Counted from the stretch's first letter, positions 24,706-33,662 are shown. The stretch: 64,000 nt of DNA from Bacillota bacterium (GCA_021770445.1 JAETQY010000007.1:1-64000); one strand, 5' to 3'. The notes: generated by a model not told the origin, from the sequence alone. Numbers and translations: made by a program.

Positions 24706-24727
24706 CCCTTCCGCGTCGCCACTTTTT
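24706..24727 (+). repeat. Direct repeat copy 2, tRNA-Asp 3' end without tRNA body
   Basis: Identical to 24637-24658, 47 bases further on, with no tRNA 5' part before it. This is the pattern left by integration at a tRNA 3' end, or by a small duplication. Confidence 0.8.
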
Positions 24728-24740
24728 TCATTGCGCATCC

Positions 24741-24816
<76 letters not shown>

Positions 24817-24849
24817 TCCCCCGCAGCGCAAACTGCGGGGGACCCAAAT

Positions 24850-24925
24850 GCGAGTGTAGCTCATCTGGTAGAGCGCCACCTTGCCAAGGTGGAGGTAGCG
24901 AGTTCGAGCCTCGTCACTCGCTCCA
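24850..24925 (+). tRNA. tRNA-Gly (anticodon GCC)
   Basis: Acceptor GCGAGTG/CACTCGC, anticodon loop TTGCCAA, T-loop AGTTCGAGCC, discriminator T and encoded CCA. Confidence 0.97.
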
Positions 24926-24997
24926 GAGCGGGGCAAAGAGTCTTTGCCCCGTTTTCTCAAATCATAATTTTTCCGCAATTGCATATCCTGTAAGGAC

Positions 24998-25071
24998 GGT
25001 GCCATAGCCAAGTGGTAAGGCAGAGCTCTGCAAAAGCTCCACCCCCAGTTCAAATCTGGGTGGCACCTCCA
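24998..25071 (+). tRNA. tRNA-Cys (anticodon GCA)
   Basis: Acceptor GGTGCCA/TGGCACC, short D-arm GCCAAGTGGTAAGGC, anticodon loop CTGCAAA, T-loop AGTTCAAATC and encoded CCA. Confidence 0.97.
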
Positions 25072-25106
25072 AAAAGAGAGACACGCTTACGCGTGTCTCT
25101 CTTTTT
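25071..25106 (+). terminator. Terminator of tRNA cluster
   Basis: AAAAAGAGAGACACGC pairs with GCGTGTCTCTCTTTTT over a four-base loop; the T-run ends it. Confidence 0.93.
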
Positions 25107-25262
25107 GGGTTCCGGCGGCCAGAGGCCGCCTCCACCCTTCGGGATTTTGATGCTCGGGGCGGCGAAGCCGCCCCTGCGCAATTCTCCGCTTCGCTCCGAA
25201 TTTACGGCGCAAAAGCGGGCCCTTCGGCCGGTTTGACCACAAATCCGGCAGCCACATCTTTT
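25107..25262. other. Intergenic region with several short palindromes
   Basis: Contains small GC hairpins such as GGCGGCC..GGCCGCC, GGGGCGGC..GCCGCCCC and AATTC-CCGCTTCGC-GAATT. No start-supported gene is seen. It may hold the terminator of the minus-strand MFS gene. Confidence 0.5.
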
Positions 25263-26441
25263 TTAGCCCTTTGCCCGGGCATCGCTGATTTTCAGCAGCG
25301 ATTCGTGCATGACCACCATAAGGACCAGGATCACGAACAGGTAGAAGGGGAGCAGGGAGACCTGGATGTGGTTGGCGATGAGGCCGAACAGGGGCGGCAT
25401 CAGGCAGTTGCCAGCGTAGGCGCTGGCCATCTGGACGCCGATGATCGCCTGGGACCGGTCCGCGCCGAAGTGCTCCGGTGTGGAGTGGATGACGCTGGGG
25501 TAGATGGGAGCGCACCCCAGCCCGATGAGGAGCAGGCCCCCCGGGGCGGCGTACTCTCCCAGCGGCAGCAGGAAGGCGGCCAGACCGGCGGCGATGATCC
25601 CCTGGCCCAGTCGGATCATCTGCCTGTCGCTGAGCTTCAGGGTCAAAAACCCGCCCAGCATCCGGCCGACGGTGATACCGATGAAGAACAGGCTGGCAAA
25701 GCCGGCCGCCGTCTCCGACGGGACGCCCTTGTACAGCACCAGGTAGCTGCTGGCCCACAGCCCAGTGGTCTGCTCCAGGGCGCAGTAGCAGAAAAAGGTC
25801 ACCATCACCGATTTTACACCGGGGATCCGGACGATCTGCATTAGGGTCAGGGCCTTTCCGGCGGGGGTCTCCTCCTCCGCAGCGTCGGTGCCGGCGTGAG
25901 TTCGCCAGAGGGGGAGGGTAAGAAAGAGCACCGCAGTCAGCCCGATCTGGAGCAGGGCGATATAGCGGTAGCCCATGTTCCACCCCGCGCCCCCGGTGAG
26001 GGCATAGCCCATGACGTAGGGCCCTACAGAGGCGCCGACGCCCCACATACAGTGGAGCCAGCTCATGTGGCGGCTGGCGTAGTGGAGGGCCACATAGTTG
26101 TTCAGCGCGGCGTCCACGCTCCCGGCTCCCAGGCCGTAGGGGACGGCCCACAGGCACAGTGCCCAGAAGGAATGGCTGACAGAAAAGCCGAAGATGGCTG
26201 CCGCCGTGAGCCCTACGCTGATGGCGGTCACCTTTCCGGTGCCCAGCCAGCGGGTGAGCCGGTCGCTCTGGAGGCTGGAGATCACCGTCCCTGCGGCGAT
26301 GATAAAGAAGATGATCCCCGAATAGGAGACGGGGACATCGAACTGGACATACATGGAGGGCCAGGCTGAGCCCAGCAGGGCGTCAGGCAGGCCCAGGCTG
26401 ATAAATGAGACATAAATGATCGCCAGAAGTATATGGGTCAC
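25263..26441 (-). CDS. Major facilitator superfamily transporter
   Basis: This protein has 392 residues and 12 predicted membrane spans. The GTG at 26441 follows GGGAGGT; a longer reading upstream lacks a ribosome site. Features include the first helix with SFISLGLPDALLGSAWP, loop 2-3 LQSDRLTRWLGTGK, WLHCMWGVGASVGPYVM and the second-half repeat ITVGRMLGGFLTLKLSD. The pattern LGLPDALLGSAWP is that of the FucP/Fsr-like sugar or drug MFS group in clostridia. Its substrate is unknown. It is transcribed away from the AraC regulator gene, whose start lies 110 bases off, so that regulator is its likely controller. Confidence 0.88.
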   Translation of the reverse strand: MTHILLAIIYVSFISLGLPDALLGSAWPSMYVQFDVPVSYSGIIFFIIAAGTVISSLQSDRLTRWLGTGKVTAISVGLTAAAIFGFSVSHSFWALCLWAVPYGLGAGSVDAALNNYVALHYASRHMSWLHCMWGVGASVGPYVMGYALTGGAGWNMGYRYIALLQIGLTAVLFLTLPLWRTHAGTDAAEEETPAGKALTLMQIVRIPGVKSVMVTFFCYCALEQTTGLWASSYLVLYKGVPSETAAGFASLFFIGITVGRMLGGFLTLKLSDRQMIRLGQGIIAAGLAAFLLPLGEYAAPGGLLLIGLGCAPIYPSVIHSTPEHFGADRSQAIIGVQMASAYAGNCLMPPLFGLIANHIQVSLLPFYLFVILVLMVVMHESLLKISDARAKG

Positions 26442-26551
26442 CTTGCATACCTCCCTCAACTCTGGTATGATTATATCAGCGGGAGAGAAGAGTGTGTAGA
26501 ATAATTCCGCCAACATCCTATAAAAATCCCGCCAGGATTGGAGACATGGCT

Positions 26552-27478
26552 ATGGCGATCACATTGTGCGAGACAAGAATAAACCGGCAGGGCATGGAGC
26601 TGGCACAGCACGGCACAGGGCTCTTCCCCATCGCCTGCTACCATGAGGACCTGTCCCAGGAGCCCGTCCCCTGGCACTGGCACTATGAATTGGAGATTGG
26701 GGTCATCCTCCGGGGGCGGGCCGTCGTCTGCGCCGGCACAGAGCGCTTTACCCTGGGGCCAGGGGAGGGGTTCTTCATCAATTCTGAGGTCCTGCACGCC
26801 CTGCGGAGCCAGGACGCCTCCCCCTGTCTGCTCCGCTCGGCGGTGTTCCACCCCAGGCTGATTGGGGGCAGCGTGGACAGCGTATTTTGGCAGAACTATG
26901 TCCAGCCTCTGATTACGGACGAAGCCCGCCAGGGACTCCGCTTCGACGGTGCAGCCCCCTGGCACGGGCAGGCGGTGGAGGCCATTGCAGCCGCCTGGCG
27001 CAGCTGTGAGGAGGAGCGCCCGGGCCACGACCTCCAGGTCAGGGAGGCACTGTCACAGCTGGCCTTTCTGCTGTCCCGGAACCGATCTGCCAGAGCAGAG
27101 GCCCCGCCGGAGAAGGTGCTGCGGAATGAGGCCCGCGTCAAGCAGATGCTCCGGTTTATCGAGGAAAACTATGACAGCCAGCTGACCATCGCGGACATCG
27201 CCGACAGCGCGACCATCAGCGAGAGTGAGTGCCTGCGGTGCTTCCGGGGTACTATCGGTGTCGCGCCCATTCAGTACCTCAAGCAGTTCCGTATCCAAAA
27301 GGCGGCAGAGCTCCTCCTGTCCTCCGGGGAGAGCGTGGGAGAGGTGGGCGCGCGGTGCGGGTTTCCCGACGCCAGCTACTTTACAAAGACCTTCCGGGAG
27401 CTGAAGGGCTGCACCCCCTCAGAGTACCGTAAAAAGGGCCCGGAGCATGCGCCGCTGACTGCGGCCTGTGTGAGATGA
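26552..27478 (+). CDS. AraC-family transcriptional regulator with cupin domain
   Basis: This protein has 308 residues from ATG 26552 (TTGGAG nine bases ahead); an ATG two codons earlier and a GTG at 26492 are less likely. The N-terminal cupin sensor (about 20-110) shows VPWHWHYELEIGVILRGRAVV and LGPGEGFFINSEVLHAL. The C-terminal pair of helix-turn-helices (about 205-300) shows DSQLTIADIADSATISESEC and GARCGFPDASYFTKTFRELKG. It probably binds a small sugar-like ligand and controls the divergent MFS gene. It overlaps the radical SAM gene downstream by 4 bases, so the two are translated together. Confidence 0.9.
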   Translation: MAITLCETRINRQGMELAQHGTGLFPIACYHEDLSQEPVPWHWHYELEIGVILRGRAVVCAGTERFTLGPGEGFFINSEVLHALRSQDASPCLLRSAVFHPRLIGGSVDSVFWQNYVQPLITDEARQGLRFDGAAPWHGQAVEAIAAAWRSCEEERPGHDLQVREALSQLAFLLSRNRSARAEAPPEKVLRNEARVKQMLRFIEENYDSQLTIADIADSATISESECLRCFRGTIGVAPIQYLKQFRIQKAAELLLSSGESVGEVGARCGFPDASYFTKTFRELKGCTPSEYRKKGPEHAPLTAACVR

Positions 27479-28374
27479 GCGGGCGGGTCGAATATATCCC
27501 CGCAAAAACCATTGTACTGCGTACCAAGGATACAAGCTGGTTTGGTACGCAGTACAGTATGAATATTTATCGGGGATGTTCCCACGGCTGTATCTACTGC
27601 GACAGCCGAAGCGACTGCTATCACAACGACCGGTTCGACCAGGTCAAAGTCAAGGCGGATGCCCTGCGTATCATCCGGGATGATCTGGAGCGGAAGGCGA
27701 AGCGCGGGGTGGTGGGCACTGGCGCTATGAGCGATCCCTACAACCCCCTTGAGAAAGAGCTGCTCCTGACCCGCAACGGGCTGGCCCTACTGGAGGCCTA
27801 CGGCTTCGGCGCGGCCATCGCCACCAAGAGCGACCTGATTACCCGGGATATGGACATCCTGACCTCCATCAGCCGGACCATGCCGGTGATCTGCAAGCTG
27901 ACCGTCACCACCTGCGACGACGAGCTGGCCGCCAGGGTGGAGCCCCGGGCCCCCTCTCCCAGCCGGCGCCTGGCTGCGCTGGAGGAGCTGAGTAGGGCGG
28001 GCCTGTTTGCCGGGGTGCTGATGATGCCGGTGCTCCCCTTTCTGGAGGACAGCCCGGGCAACATTCGCACCATTGTGGAGCGGGCGGCCGACGCGGGGGC
28101 CCGTTTTATCTACCCGGCCATAGGGATGACCTGCCGGGCGGGCCAACGGGAGTATTATTATCAGCAGCTAGAGAGCCAATTCCCGGGGCAGGGCCTGGCG
28201 GAGCGGTACCGCAAGCGGTACGGCACCCGGTATTACTGCACCAGCCCCAAAGCCCGGGAGCTCTGGGACGTGTTCCAGGAGGCGTGTGTCCGCCGGGGTG
28301 TGCTGTACTCCATGGGGCAGATTATCGCGGCCTCACGCCGGAGCTGTGAGACCGACCAGCTCAGCCTGTTTTGA
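27475..28374 (+). CDS. Radical SAM protein, SPL/SplB-like family
   Basis: The 299-residue protein carries the [4Fe-4S]/SAM motif CSHGCIYC near residue 36, followed by the aromatic and polar pattern DSRSDCYHNDRFDQVKVK seen in spore-photoproduct-lyase-like and Rv2578c-like proteins. Further landmarks are GTGAMSDPYNPLEKELLLTR, ITRDMDILTSI and PVLPFLEDSPGNIRTIVE. True SplB needs a Cys for the lyase step; this shorter group does not show it plainly, and its substrate is unknown. The start codon overlaps the end of the AraC gene (ATGA). It is probably an anaerobic cytosolic enzyme, with specificity unresolved. Confidence 0.88.
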   Translation: MSGRVEYIPAKTIVLRTKDTSWFGTQYSMNIYRGCSHGCIYCDSRSDCYHNDRFDQVKVKADALRIIRDDLERKAKRGVVGTGAMSDPYNPLEKELLLTRNGLALLEAYGFGAAIATKSDLITRDMDILTSISRTMPVICKLTVTTCDDELAARVEPRAPSPSRRLAALEELSRAGLFAGVLMMPVLPFLEDSPGNIRTIVERAADAGARFIYPAIGMTCRAGQREYYYQQLESQFPGQGLAERYRKRYGTRYYCTSPKARELWDVFQEACVRRGVLYSMGQIIAASRRSCETDQLSLF

Positions 28375-28380
28375 GGACGC

Positions 28381-29550
28381 TCACACCGCGGGGTACGCTC
28401 CATCCCAGACGATGCTGCGGTAGTGTCCGGGGTCGGTGTCCCCCTCGGTGGAGAACAGGAGCACCCGGCTGTTTTGGTCCAGACCCAGGGCAGAGCGCAG
28501 CTCTTTGTATTCGCTGTCCTCCATGATGGCGGAGACCAACCCCATGCCTACAGCTCCGGATTCGCCGGAGGTCACCGCCAGGTCGCCCTTCACCGGGGCG
28601 GCCAGCATCCGCATCCCCTTTGCGCTCACCCAGTCAGGGCAGGAAACAAAGGCGTCCGCGTGATTGCGCAGGATGTCCCAGGAGATGGGGTTGGGCTCGC
28701 CGCAGGCCAGGCCTGCCATGATGGTCCGGAGGTCTCCCCCAACCGTCTGGGGCGCGCCGTCCCCGGCCAGGGCGCTGCGGTAGTGGCAGTCGGCGTTTTG
28801 GGCCTCCATGACGATGAACCTGGGCGGGTCGTCAGGGAACAGATTGGCAAAGAAGCCAGCCACCGCCCCGGCCAGGGAGCCCACCCCCGCCTGGACGAAC
28901 ACATGGGTGGGCCGGACGGCCATCTGCTCGGCGGCCTCGGCGGCCATGGTGCCGTAGCCCTGCATGATCCAGGAGGGGATCTCCTCGTAGCCCTCCCAGG
29001 CGGTGTCCTGGATCACCACGCCGTGCTCGGTCCGGGCCGCCTCGGCGGCGGCCATGCGGACACAGTCGTCGTAGTTGACCTCCTCAATGGTCACCTGGGC
29101 GCCCTCCTTGGCGATGTTGTCAAAGCGGCTTTTGGCACTGCCCTTGGGCATGTGGACGGTAGCCTTTTGGCCCAGCTTGTTGGCCGCCCAGGCCACCCCA
29201 CGGCCGTGGTTGCCGTCGGTGGCGGTGAAGAAGGCGGCCTGGCCGAAGTCCTTTTTTAGCTGTTCACTGGTCAGGTAGGCGTAGTCCGTCTCGGACACGT
29301 CCTTTCCCAGGGCTCCAGCGATGTACCGGGCCATGGCGAAGGAGCCACCCAGCACCTTGAAGGCGTTGAGGCCAAAACGGTAGGACTCGTCCTTCACGTA
29401 CAGCCCGCCTAGCCCCAGCCGGGTGGCCATGCCGTCCAGCCGGACCAGGGGTGTGGGGGAGTACTGAGGGAAGGAGCGGTGAAACTGCCTGGCCTTCGCC
29501 ACGGCCTCCCGGGACATCAGGCGCAGATATCTGTCATCGCTTTTGGGCAT
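28381..29550 (-). CDS. dpaL: Diaminopropionate ammonia-lyase
   Basis: The 389-residue PLP enzyme of fold type II converts 2,3-diaminopropionate to pyruvate and ammonia. The PLP Lys is in SYRFGLNAFKVLGGSFAMAR, the Asn/Gly loop in ATDGNHGRGVAWAA, and the phosphate loop in VFVQAGVGSLAGAVAGFF. Length agrees with E. coli YgeX. No typical ribosome site is seen: only ACAGG touches the ATG at 29550. RidA follows 70 bases upstream on the same strand and detoxifies 2-aminoacrylate, the intermediate this lyase releases, so the pair makes functional sense. Confidence 0.93.
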   Translation of the reverse strand: MPKSDDRYLRLMSREAVAKARQFHRSFPQYSPTPLVRLDGMATRLGLGGLYVKDESYRFGLNAFKVLGGSFAMARYIAGALGKDVSETDYAYLTSEQLKKDFGQAAFFTATDGNHGRGVAWAANKLGQKATVHMPKGSAKSRFDNIAKEGAQVTIEEVNYDDCVRMAAAEAARTEHGVVIQDTAWEGYEEIPSWIMQGYGTMAAEAAEQMAVRPTHVFVQAGVGSLAGAVAGFFANLFPDDPPRFIVMEAQNADCHYRSALAGDGAPQTVGGDLRTIMAGLACGEPNPISWDILRNHADAFVSCPDWVSAKGMRMLAAPVKGDLAVTSGESGAVGMGLVSAIMEDSEYKELRSALGLDQNSRVLLFSTEGDTDPGHYRSIVWDGAYPAV

Positions 29551-29622
29551 CCTGTTCAGGGTCCATTGGATGGAAGTGTTGATAGCAATCAGCCCCCTTA
29601 GAATTGGAATCGGTACAGCTTT

Positions 29623-29997
29623 TCAGCGAACGGCTACCGCCTCGATCTCAAACAGCGCCCCCTTGGGGAGGGCGGCCACCTGGACACAGGAGCGGGCCGG
29701 AGCCTCGCCGGGGAAATATTTGGCATAGATGGCGTTGATAGCGGCGAAATCGTTCATATCGGCCAGAAAAACTGTGGTCTTGACCACATCCTCTACCCCC
29801 ATGCCGGCGGCGGCAAGGACTGCCTTCAGGTTGTCCAGCGCCTGGGTGGCCTGGGCCTCCACACCCTGAGGCAGCTCGCCAGTGGCGGGGATCAGACCCA
29901 GCTGGCCGGAGGTATAGAGGGTGTCGCCCGCCAGCTTGGCGTGGCAGTAGGGGCCTACGGCGGCGGGTGCGTTCTGAGCGGTAATAGTCTGATTCAT
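29623..29997 (-). CDS. ridA: RidA family 2-iminobutanoate/2-iminopropanoate deaminase
   Basis: This 124-residue YjgF/RidA protein forms trimers that hydrolyse reactive imines from PLP enzymes. It shows APAAVGPYCHAKLAGDTLYTSGQLG, ATQALDNLKAVLAAAG and the active-site Arg in GEAPARSCVQVAALP with the Glu in FEIEAVAV. GGAGGATC precedes the ATG at 29997. It is transcribed ahead of the diaminopropionate ammonia-lyase gene, giving a matched enzyme and imine-clearing pair. Confidence 0.95.
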   Translation of the reverse strand: MNQTITAQNAPAAVGPYCHAKLAGDTLYTSGQLGLIPATGELPQGVEAQATQALDNLKAVLAAAGMGVEDVVKTTVFLADMNDFAAINAIYAKYFPGEAPARSCVQVAALPKGALFEIEAVAVR

Positions 29998-30127
29998 GGA
30001 TGATCCTCCTCAATATTTGATGTTCCTAATTATATATGCTGTCTTGAAAAAAGCAAGCTATTTCTGGCGGCTTATGGGGGAGCCTCCGCAATCTTCCGAT
30101 ATGTTGAGCCGCTGTTTTATGGGGCCC

Positions 30128-30156
30128 TTGCACGGCGCGGGCGGTTTTGGTATACT
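30128..30156 (+). promoter_or_regulatory. Promoter of HAD phosphatase gene
   Basis: TTGCAC (30128-30133) and TATACT (30151-30156), spacing 17; leader of about 75 bases before the ATG. Confidence 0.75.
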
Positions 30157-30238
30157 GTTGGGGAGAGCTCCCTGTCCACCGGGCGGGTGAGACATCCTAC
30201 CGCCGGACACAGCGGGAGAAGAAAAGGAGAAAACAAAT

Positions 30239-31042
30239 ATGTACTCCATTGATTTTCAGAAGAAAAAGGGCTTTATTTGTGATATGGACGGTGTAATCTA
30301 CCACGGCAATCAAATTTTGCCCGGTGTTCCGGAATTTCTCCGGTGGCTGCATGAGGAGGGAAAGTCCTACCTCTTTCTAACTAACAACAGCGGCTCCACC
30401 CCCCGGGAGCTCCAGCAGAAGCTGGCCCGCATGGGCCTCGACGTGCCCGAGGAGCACTTCTATACCAGCGCGCTGGCTACGGCGGCTTTCTTAAAGACCC
30501 AGGCCCCGGGCTGTTCCGCCTATGTGATTGGTGAGGCTGGCCTGCTCAACGCGCTGTATGACGCGGGCATCATCATGAACGATGTGGACCCGGATTATGT
30601 TGTGGTGGGGGAGAGCAAGTCCTACTCGCTGGAGACGGTGACCAAGGCGATTAACCTGGTACTGGGTGGGGCGAAGCTGATTGGGGCGAACTCCGACGTC
30701 TCCAGCCCAGCCGAGAACAGCACAGTGCCGGCCTGCGGCGCCCTAGTGGCCCCTATCGAGATGGCCACCGGGACAAAGGCCTACTTCTGCGGAAAACCTA
30801 ACCCGCTGATGATGCGCACCGGGCTGCGCCTGCTCAAGTGTCACTCCGAGGATGCGGTGATGGTGGGGGACCGGATGGATACCGACGTGATCTCTGGCCT
30901 GGAGAGCGGTATGTCCACAGTACTGGTGCTCTCGGGGATCTCCACACAGGAGACGTTAAAGACCTACTCTTACCGCCCGTCTATGATCCTGGAGGGGGTG
31001 GGCGATATCGTCCGCGCAGCTCGGGAGAAGTCGGATCAGTAA
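30239..31042 (+). CDS. HAD-IIA family hydrolase (NagD-like phosphatase)
   Basis: The 267-residue protein has HAD motif I as ICDMDGVIYHGN (nucleophile Asp15), motif II as FLTNNSGS, motif III Lys in CGKPNPLMM and motif IV as VMVGDRMDTDV. The C2-type cap lies between motifs II and III, as in NagD, AraL and PNPase-type phosphatases. It removes phosphate from small metabolites such as nucleotides or sugar phosphates, and the true substrate cannot be read from sequence. GAAAAGGAG precedes the ATG. It is a single gene with promoter and terminator. Confidence 0.93.
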   Translation: MYSIDFQKKKGFICDMDGVIYHGNQILPGVPEFLRWLHEEGKSYLFLTNNSGSTPRELQQKLARMGLDVPEEHFYTSALATAAFLKTQAPGCSAYVIGEAGLLNALYDAGIIMNDVDPDYVVVGESKSYSLETVTKAINLVLGGAKLIGANSDVSSPAENSTVPACGALVAPIEMATGTKAYFCGKPNPLMMRTGLRLLKCHSEDAVMVGDRMDTDVISGLESGMSTVLVLSGISTQETLKTYSYRPSMILEGVGDIVRAAREKSDQ

Positions 31043-31112
31043 AGGTCCGGCGTATCTTTTGACAGTCCAATCACATCATGAGGTATGGGCCTCAAATGGC
31101 TAGGAAATAAAA

Positions 31113-31152
31113 ACAGGACAAAACCCGCAGAAACTCTGCGGGTTTTGTCCTG
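31113..31152. terminator. Long perfect bidirectional terminator
   Basis: ACAGGACAAAACCCGCAG pairs perfectly with CTGCGGGTTTTGTCCTGT across a five-base loop. Confidence 0.9.
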
Positions 31153-31281
31153 TAACAATGTGGACTAAGGCGGCAAAATCGATTTCGCCATCAGGTTTGC
31201 ACCCAAAACCAAATCGGAGCCCAGCGAAGCGGGTCCGATTTGGAGAGGAGGAGCAGCGAAATGAGCGCGCTCTGACTTTTG

Positions 31282-31319
31282 AAAAAAGTCGGAGCAAGCG
31301 ATATGAAGCTTGCTCCGAC
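31282..31319 (-). terminator. Terminator of tRNA-Thr
   Basis: Minus strand: GTCGGAGCAAGC pairs with GCTTGCTCCGAC, followed by TTTTTTC, directly after the tRNA. Confidence 0.92.
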
Positions 31320-31320
31320 G

Positions 31321-31395
31321 TGGAGCTAGTGGTGGGAATCGAACCCACAACCCCATCATTACGAGTGATGTGCTCTGCCATTGAGCCACACTAGC
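31321..31395 (-). tRNA. tRNA-Thr (anticodon CGT)
   Basis: Minus-strand cloverleaf with acceptor GCTAGTG/CACTAGC, D-loop GGCTCAATGGCAGAGC, anticodon loop CTCGTAA, T-loop GGTTCGATTC and encoded CCA. It is alone, with its own terminator. Confidence 0.96.
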
Positions 31396-31522
31396 AAACA
31401 GCGGATACTATTATACCTGAGGAGGCAGTATCCGTCAAGAGGCAAGCGGGCAATTTTACGCTATACTTTTTTTGTGGTTAATGTTAAAATATACATAATA
31501 ATAAAGGAAAAGAGGATGCCCT

Positions 31523-32422
31523 ATGGTCATCTCGGGATTTCCCGCGCTAAAAGACAGGCTGTGCGATCTGCCGCCCAAGGTGGCGGTGGTGGCAGCGGCC
31601 CACGACGAGCACACCCTCCAGGCGGTGTTTGCCGCCCAGCGGGACGGTCTAATCCGCCCCATCCTGGTGGGGCACGGGGAGGAGATCCTGTCCATGGCCC
31701 GTAGGCTGGGAGAGGAGCTGGACCCGTCTCAGGTGGTGGATGCTGGGGAGGACCCGGACTGCGCCGCCAAGTCGGTGGCCCTCATCCGCTCCGGGGAGGG
31801 GGCCATGCTCATCAAGGGGATGCTCCAGACGGGAACCCTTTTAAAGGCGGTAGTGAACAAGGAAACGGGAATCCGGGCCAGCAAGGTCATGTCCCATGTG
31901 GCCATTCTGGACGTGCCCAGCTACCACAAGCTGCTCTATGTCACCGACGGCGGCATGGTGGTGGCCCCCGACCTGGAGCAGAAGCGGCACATCCTGCGCA
32001 ACGCTCTGGACTTCTGCCGCTTTCTGGGCTACAACTGCCCCAAGGCGGCCGCCCTGTGTGCGGTGGAGACGGTAAGCCCCGCCATGCCCGAGACGGCGGA
32101 CGCTTCCGCCCTCAAGGCGGAGGGGGAGCGGGGGGACTTCGGCCCCTGTCTGGTGGAGGGCCCCATCTCCCTGGACCTGGCCACCGACGCCGAGGCCGCC
32201 CGGGTGAAGGGCTACCACAGCCCGGTGGCGGGAGATGCCGACATCCTGCTGGCCCCCTCCATCGCGGCGGGCAACCTGCTGGGCAAATCCCTCTACGGCC
32301 TGGCCGGAGGGGAGATGGCCGGGGTGGTGCTGGGGGCGAAGGCGCCCATCACCGTCAACTCCCGAGGAGCTACGGCGGAGGAGAAATACTGGTCCATCCT
32401 CATCTGCGCGGCGATGAAATAA
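31523..32422 (+). CDS. ptb: Phosphate butyryltransferase
   Basis: The 299-residue protein belongs to the phosphate acetyl/butyryltransferase family and turns butyryl-CoA into butyryl phosphate. It shows VAAAHDEHTLQAVFAAQRDG, the segment LIKGMLQTGTLLKAVVNKETGIR, YVTDGGMVVAPDLEQKRHIL and the C-terminal ADILLAPSIAAGNLLGKSLYG. The butyrate kinase gene follows after 11 bases, which fixes the butyryl rather than acetyl assignment. AAAAGAGG precedes the ATG. The pair gives ATP from butyrate formation and works with the distant hbd. Confidence 0.93.
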   Translation: MVISGFPALKDRLCDLPPKVAVVAAAHDEHTLQAVFAAQRDGLIRPILVGHGEEILSMARRLGEELDPSQVVDAGEDPDCAAKSVALIRSGEGAMLIKGMLQTGTLLKAVVNKETGIRASKVMSHVAILDVPSYHKLLYVTDGGMVVAPDLEQKRHILRNALDFCRFLGYNCPKAAALCAVETVSPAMPETADASALKAEGERGDFGPCLVEGPISLDLATDAEAARVKGYHSPVAGDADILLAPSIAAGNLLGKSLYGLAGGEMAGVVLGAKAPITVNSRGATAEEKYWSILICAAMK

Positions 32423-32433
32423 GGAGGGTAGAA

Positions 32434-33528
32434 ATGTCCTACGATATTTTAGTGCTGAACCCCGGCTCCACCAGCACCAAGGCGGCGGTGTACCGGGACG
32501 AGCGCCCTCTGATGACCCGGAGCGTGGTCCACACCAACCAGGACCTGGCCCCCTATCCAACCCTCAACGACCAGCTGGACTACCGGGTGGGCATGGTGCG
32601 CAGCTGGCTGGCGCTGGAGGGCTACGAGCTGTCCAAGCTGTCCGCCGTGGTGGGCCGGGGAGGCATCATCCCTAACATCGTCTCCGGCGGCTACCCGGTG
32701 GACGAGGCCCTGGCCGACTGCCTGCTCCACCACACGGTGTTCGACCACGCCTCCAACCTGGGGGGACTGATGGCCCGGGAGTTTGCCCAGCCTCTGGGCA
32801 TTCCCGCCTATATCTACGACGCCGTCACCAGTGACGAGCTCCTTCCCGAGGCCCGGGTCACCGGCTTCAAGGAGGTCACCCGCACCAGCTTCTGCCATGT
32901 CCTCAACGCCCGGGCTACAGGGCACAAATACGCCCAGGCCATGGGGCGGAAGTATGAGGACATGAATCTGGTGGTGGCCCATCTGGGGGGCGGTATCTCA
33001 GTGTCCGCCCACAGCCACGGGCGGATCATCGACTCGGTGTCCGACGACGCCGGGCCCTTTTCCCCTGACAGAGGGGGCAGCCTAAACATGCTCTATGTGC
33101 TGGACATGTGCTACTCCGGCAAGTACACCAAGGCGGAGATGACCAAGAAGCTCCGGGGGGAGGGGGGCATGTCCGCCCTGCTGGGTACCCACGACTGCCA
33201 GGAGGTGGAGCGGCGCATTGCCGCCGGGGACGAGTGGGCGGCCCTGGTCTACCAGGCCCAGGCCCTTCAGATCGCCAAAGGCATCGGCACCATGCTGGCC
33301 TGCTTCACCGGGCTCATCGACGCGGTGATTCTCACCGGCGGGCTGGCAAACTCCAAGCTGCTCACCGGTAAGGTCATCGACTACCTGCACAACCTGTGCC
33401 GGGTGGTGGTCATCCCCGGGGAGAACGAGATGGAGGCGCTGGCTCTGGGCGGCCTGCGCATCCTCCGGGGGGAGGAGGAGGTCCACCAGTACCACCCGGT
33501 CTGTCCCATGACGGAGAGCGGTTTGTGA
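32434..33528 (+). CDS. buk: Butyrate kinase
   Basis: This 364-residue ASKHA-fold kinase makes ATP and butyrate from butyryl phosphate. It starts at ATG 32434 behind AAGGAGGG. The ATP-site motif is ILVLNPGSTSTKAAVY, followed by GRGGIIPNIVSGGYPVDEAL, VVAHLGGGISVSAHSHGRI and the C-terminal AVILTGGLANSKLL and IPGENEMEALALGGLR. Length fits Buk, shorter than acetate kinase. It is the second gene of ptb-buk; the ATP synthase operon starts 130 bases after it with its own promoter. Confidence 0.95.
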   Translation: MSYDILVLNPGSTSTKAAVYRDERPLMTRSVVHTNQDLAPYPTLNDQLDYRVGMVRSWLALEGYELSKLSAVVGRGGIIPNIVSGGYPVDEALADCLLHHTVFDHASNLGGLMAREFAQPLGIPAYIYDAVTSDELLPEARVTGFKEVTRTSFCHVLNARATGHKYAQAMGRKYEDMNLVVAHLGGGISVSAHSHGRIIDSVSDDAGPFSPDRGGSLNMLYVLDMCYSGKYTKAEMTKKLRGEGGMSALLGTHDCQEVERRIAAGDEWAALVYQAQALQIAKGIGTMLACFTGLIDAVILTGGLANSKLLTGKVIDYLHNLCRVVVIPGENEMEALALGGLRILRGEEEVHQYHPVCPMTESGL

Positions 33529-33574
33529 TATGTTTAAATCCTGTACAGATATTTTTTTCCGGGGGGACACAGCC

Positions 33575-33602
33575 TTGACAACAGCGCTGAAATTGCTATA
33601 AT
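33575..33602 (+). promoter_or_regulatory. ATP synthase operon promoter
   Basis: TTGACA (33575-33580) and TATAAT (33597-33602), spacing 16. A hairpin GCACACCCC/GGGGTGTGC (33612-33632) begins within about ten bases of the transcript start. Confidence 0.85.
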
Positions 33603-33662
33603 GTGTTGGAAATCAGCACACCCCGTAGGGGTGTGCAGCAAAGCAAAAGAAGGGATATGGGA

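Noticed and set aside
31154-31281. Short palindromes (AAATCGGA..TCCGATTT) after the tRNA-Thr terminator
   Set aside because: Considered as an att site or RNA gene; too little structure beyond one hairpin to support a call.
32056-32433. Possible N-terminal extension of butyrate kinase
   Set aside because: It overlaps ptb out of frame, has no ribosome site and a Gly/Arg-rich reading; the real ATG at 32434 follows AAGGAGGG.
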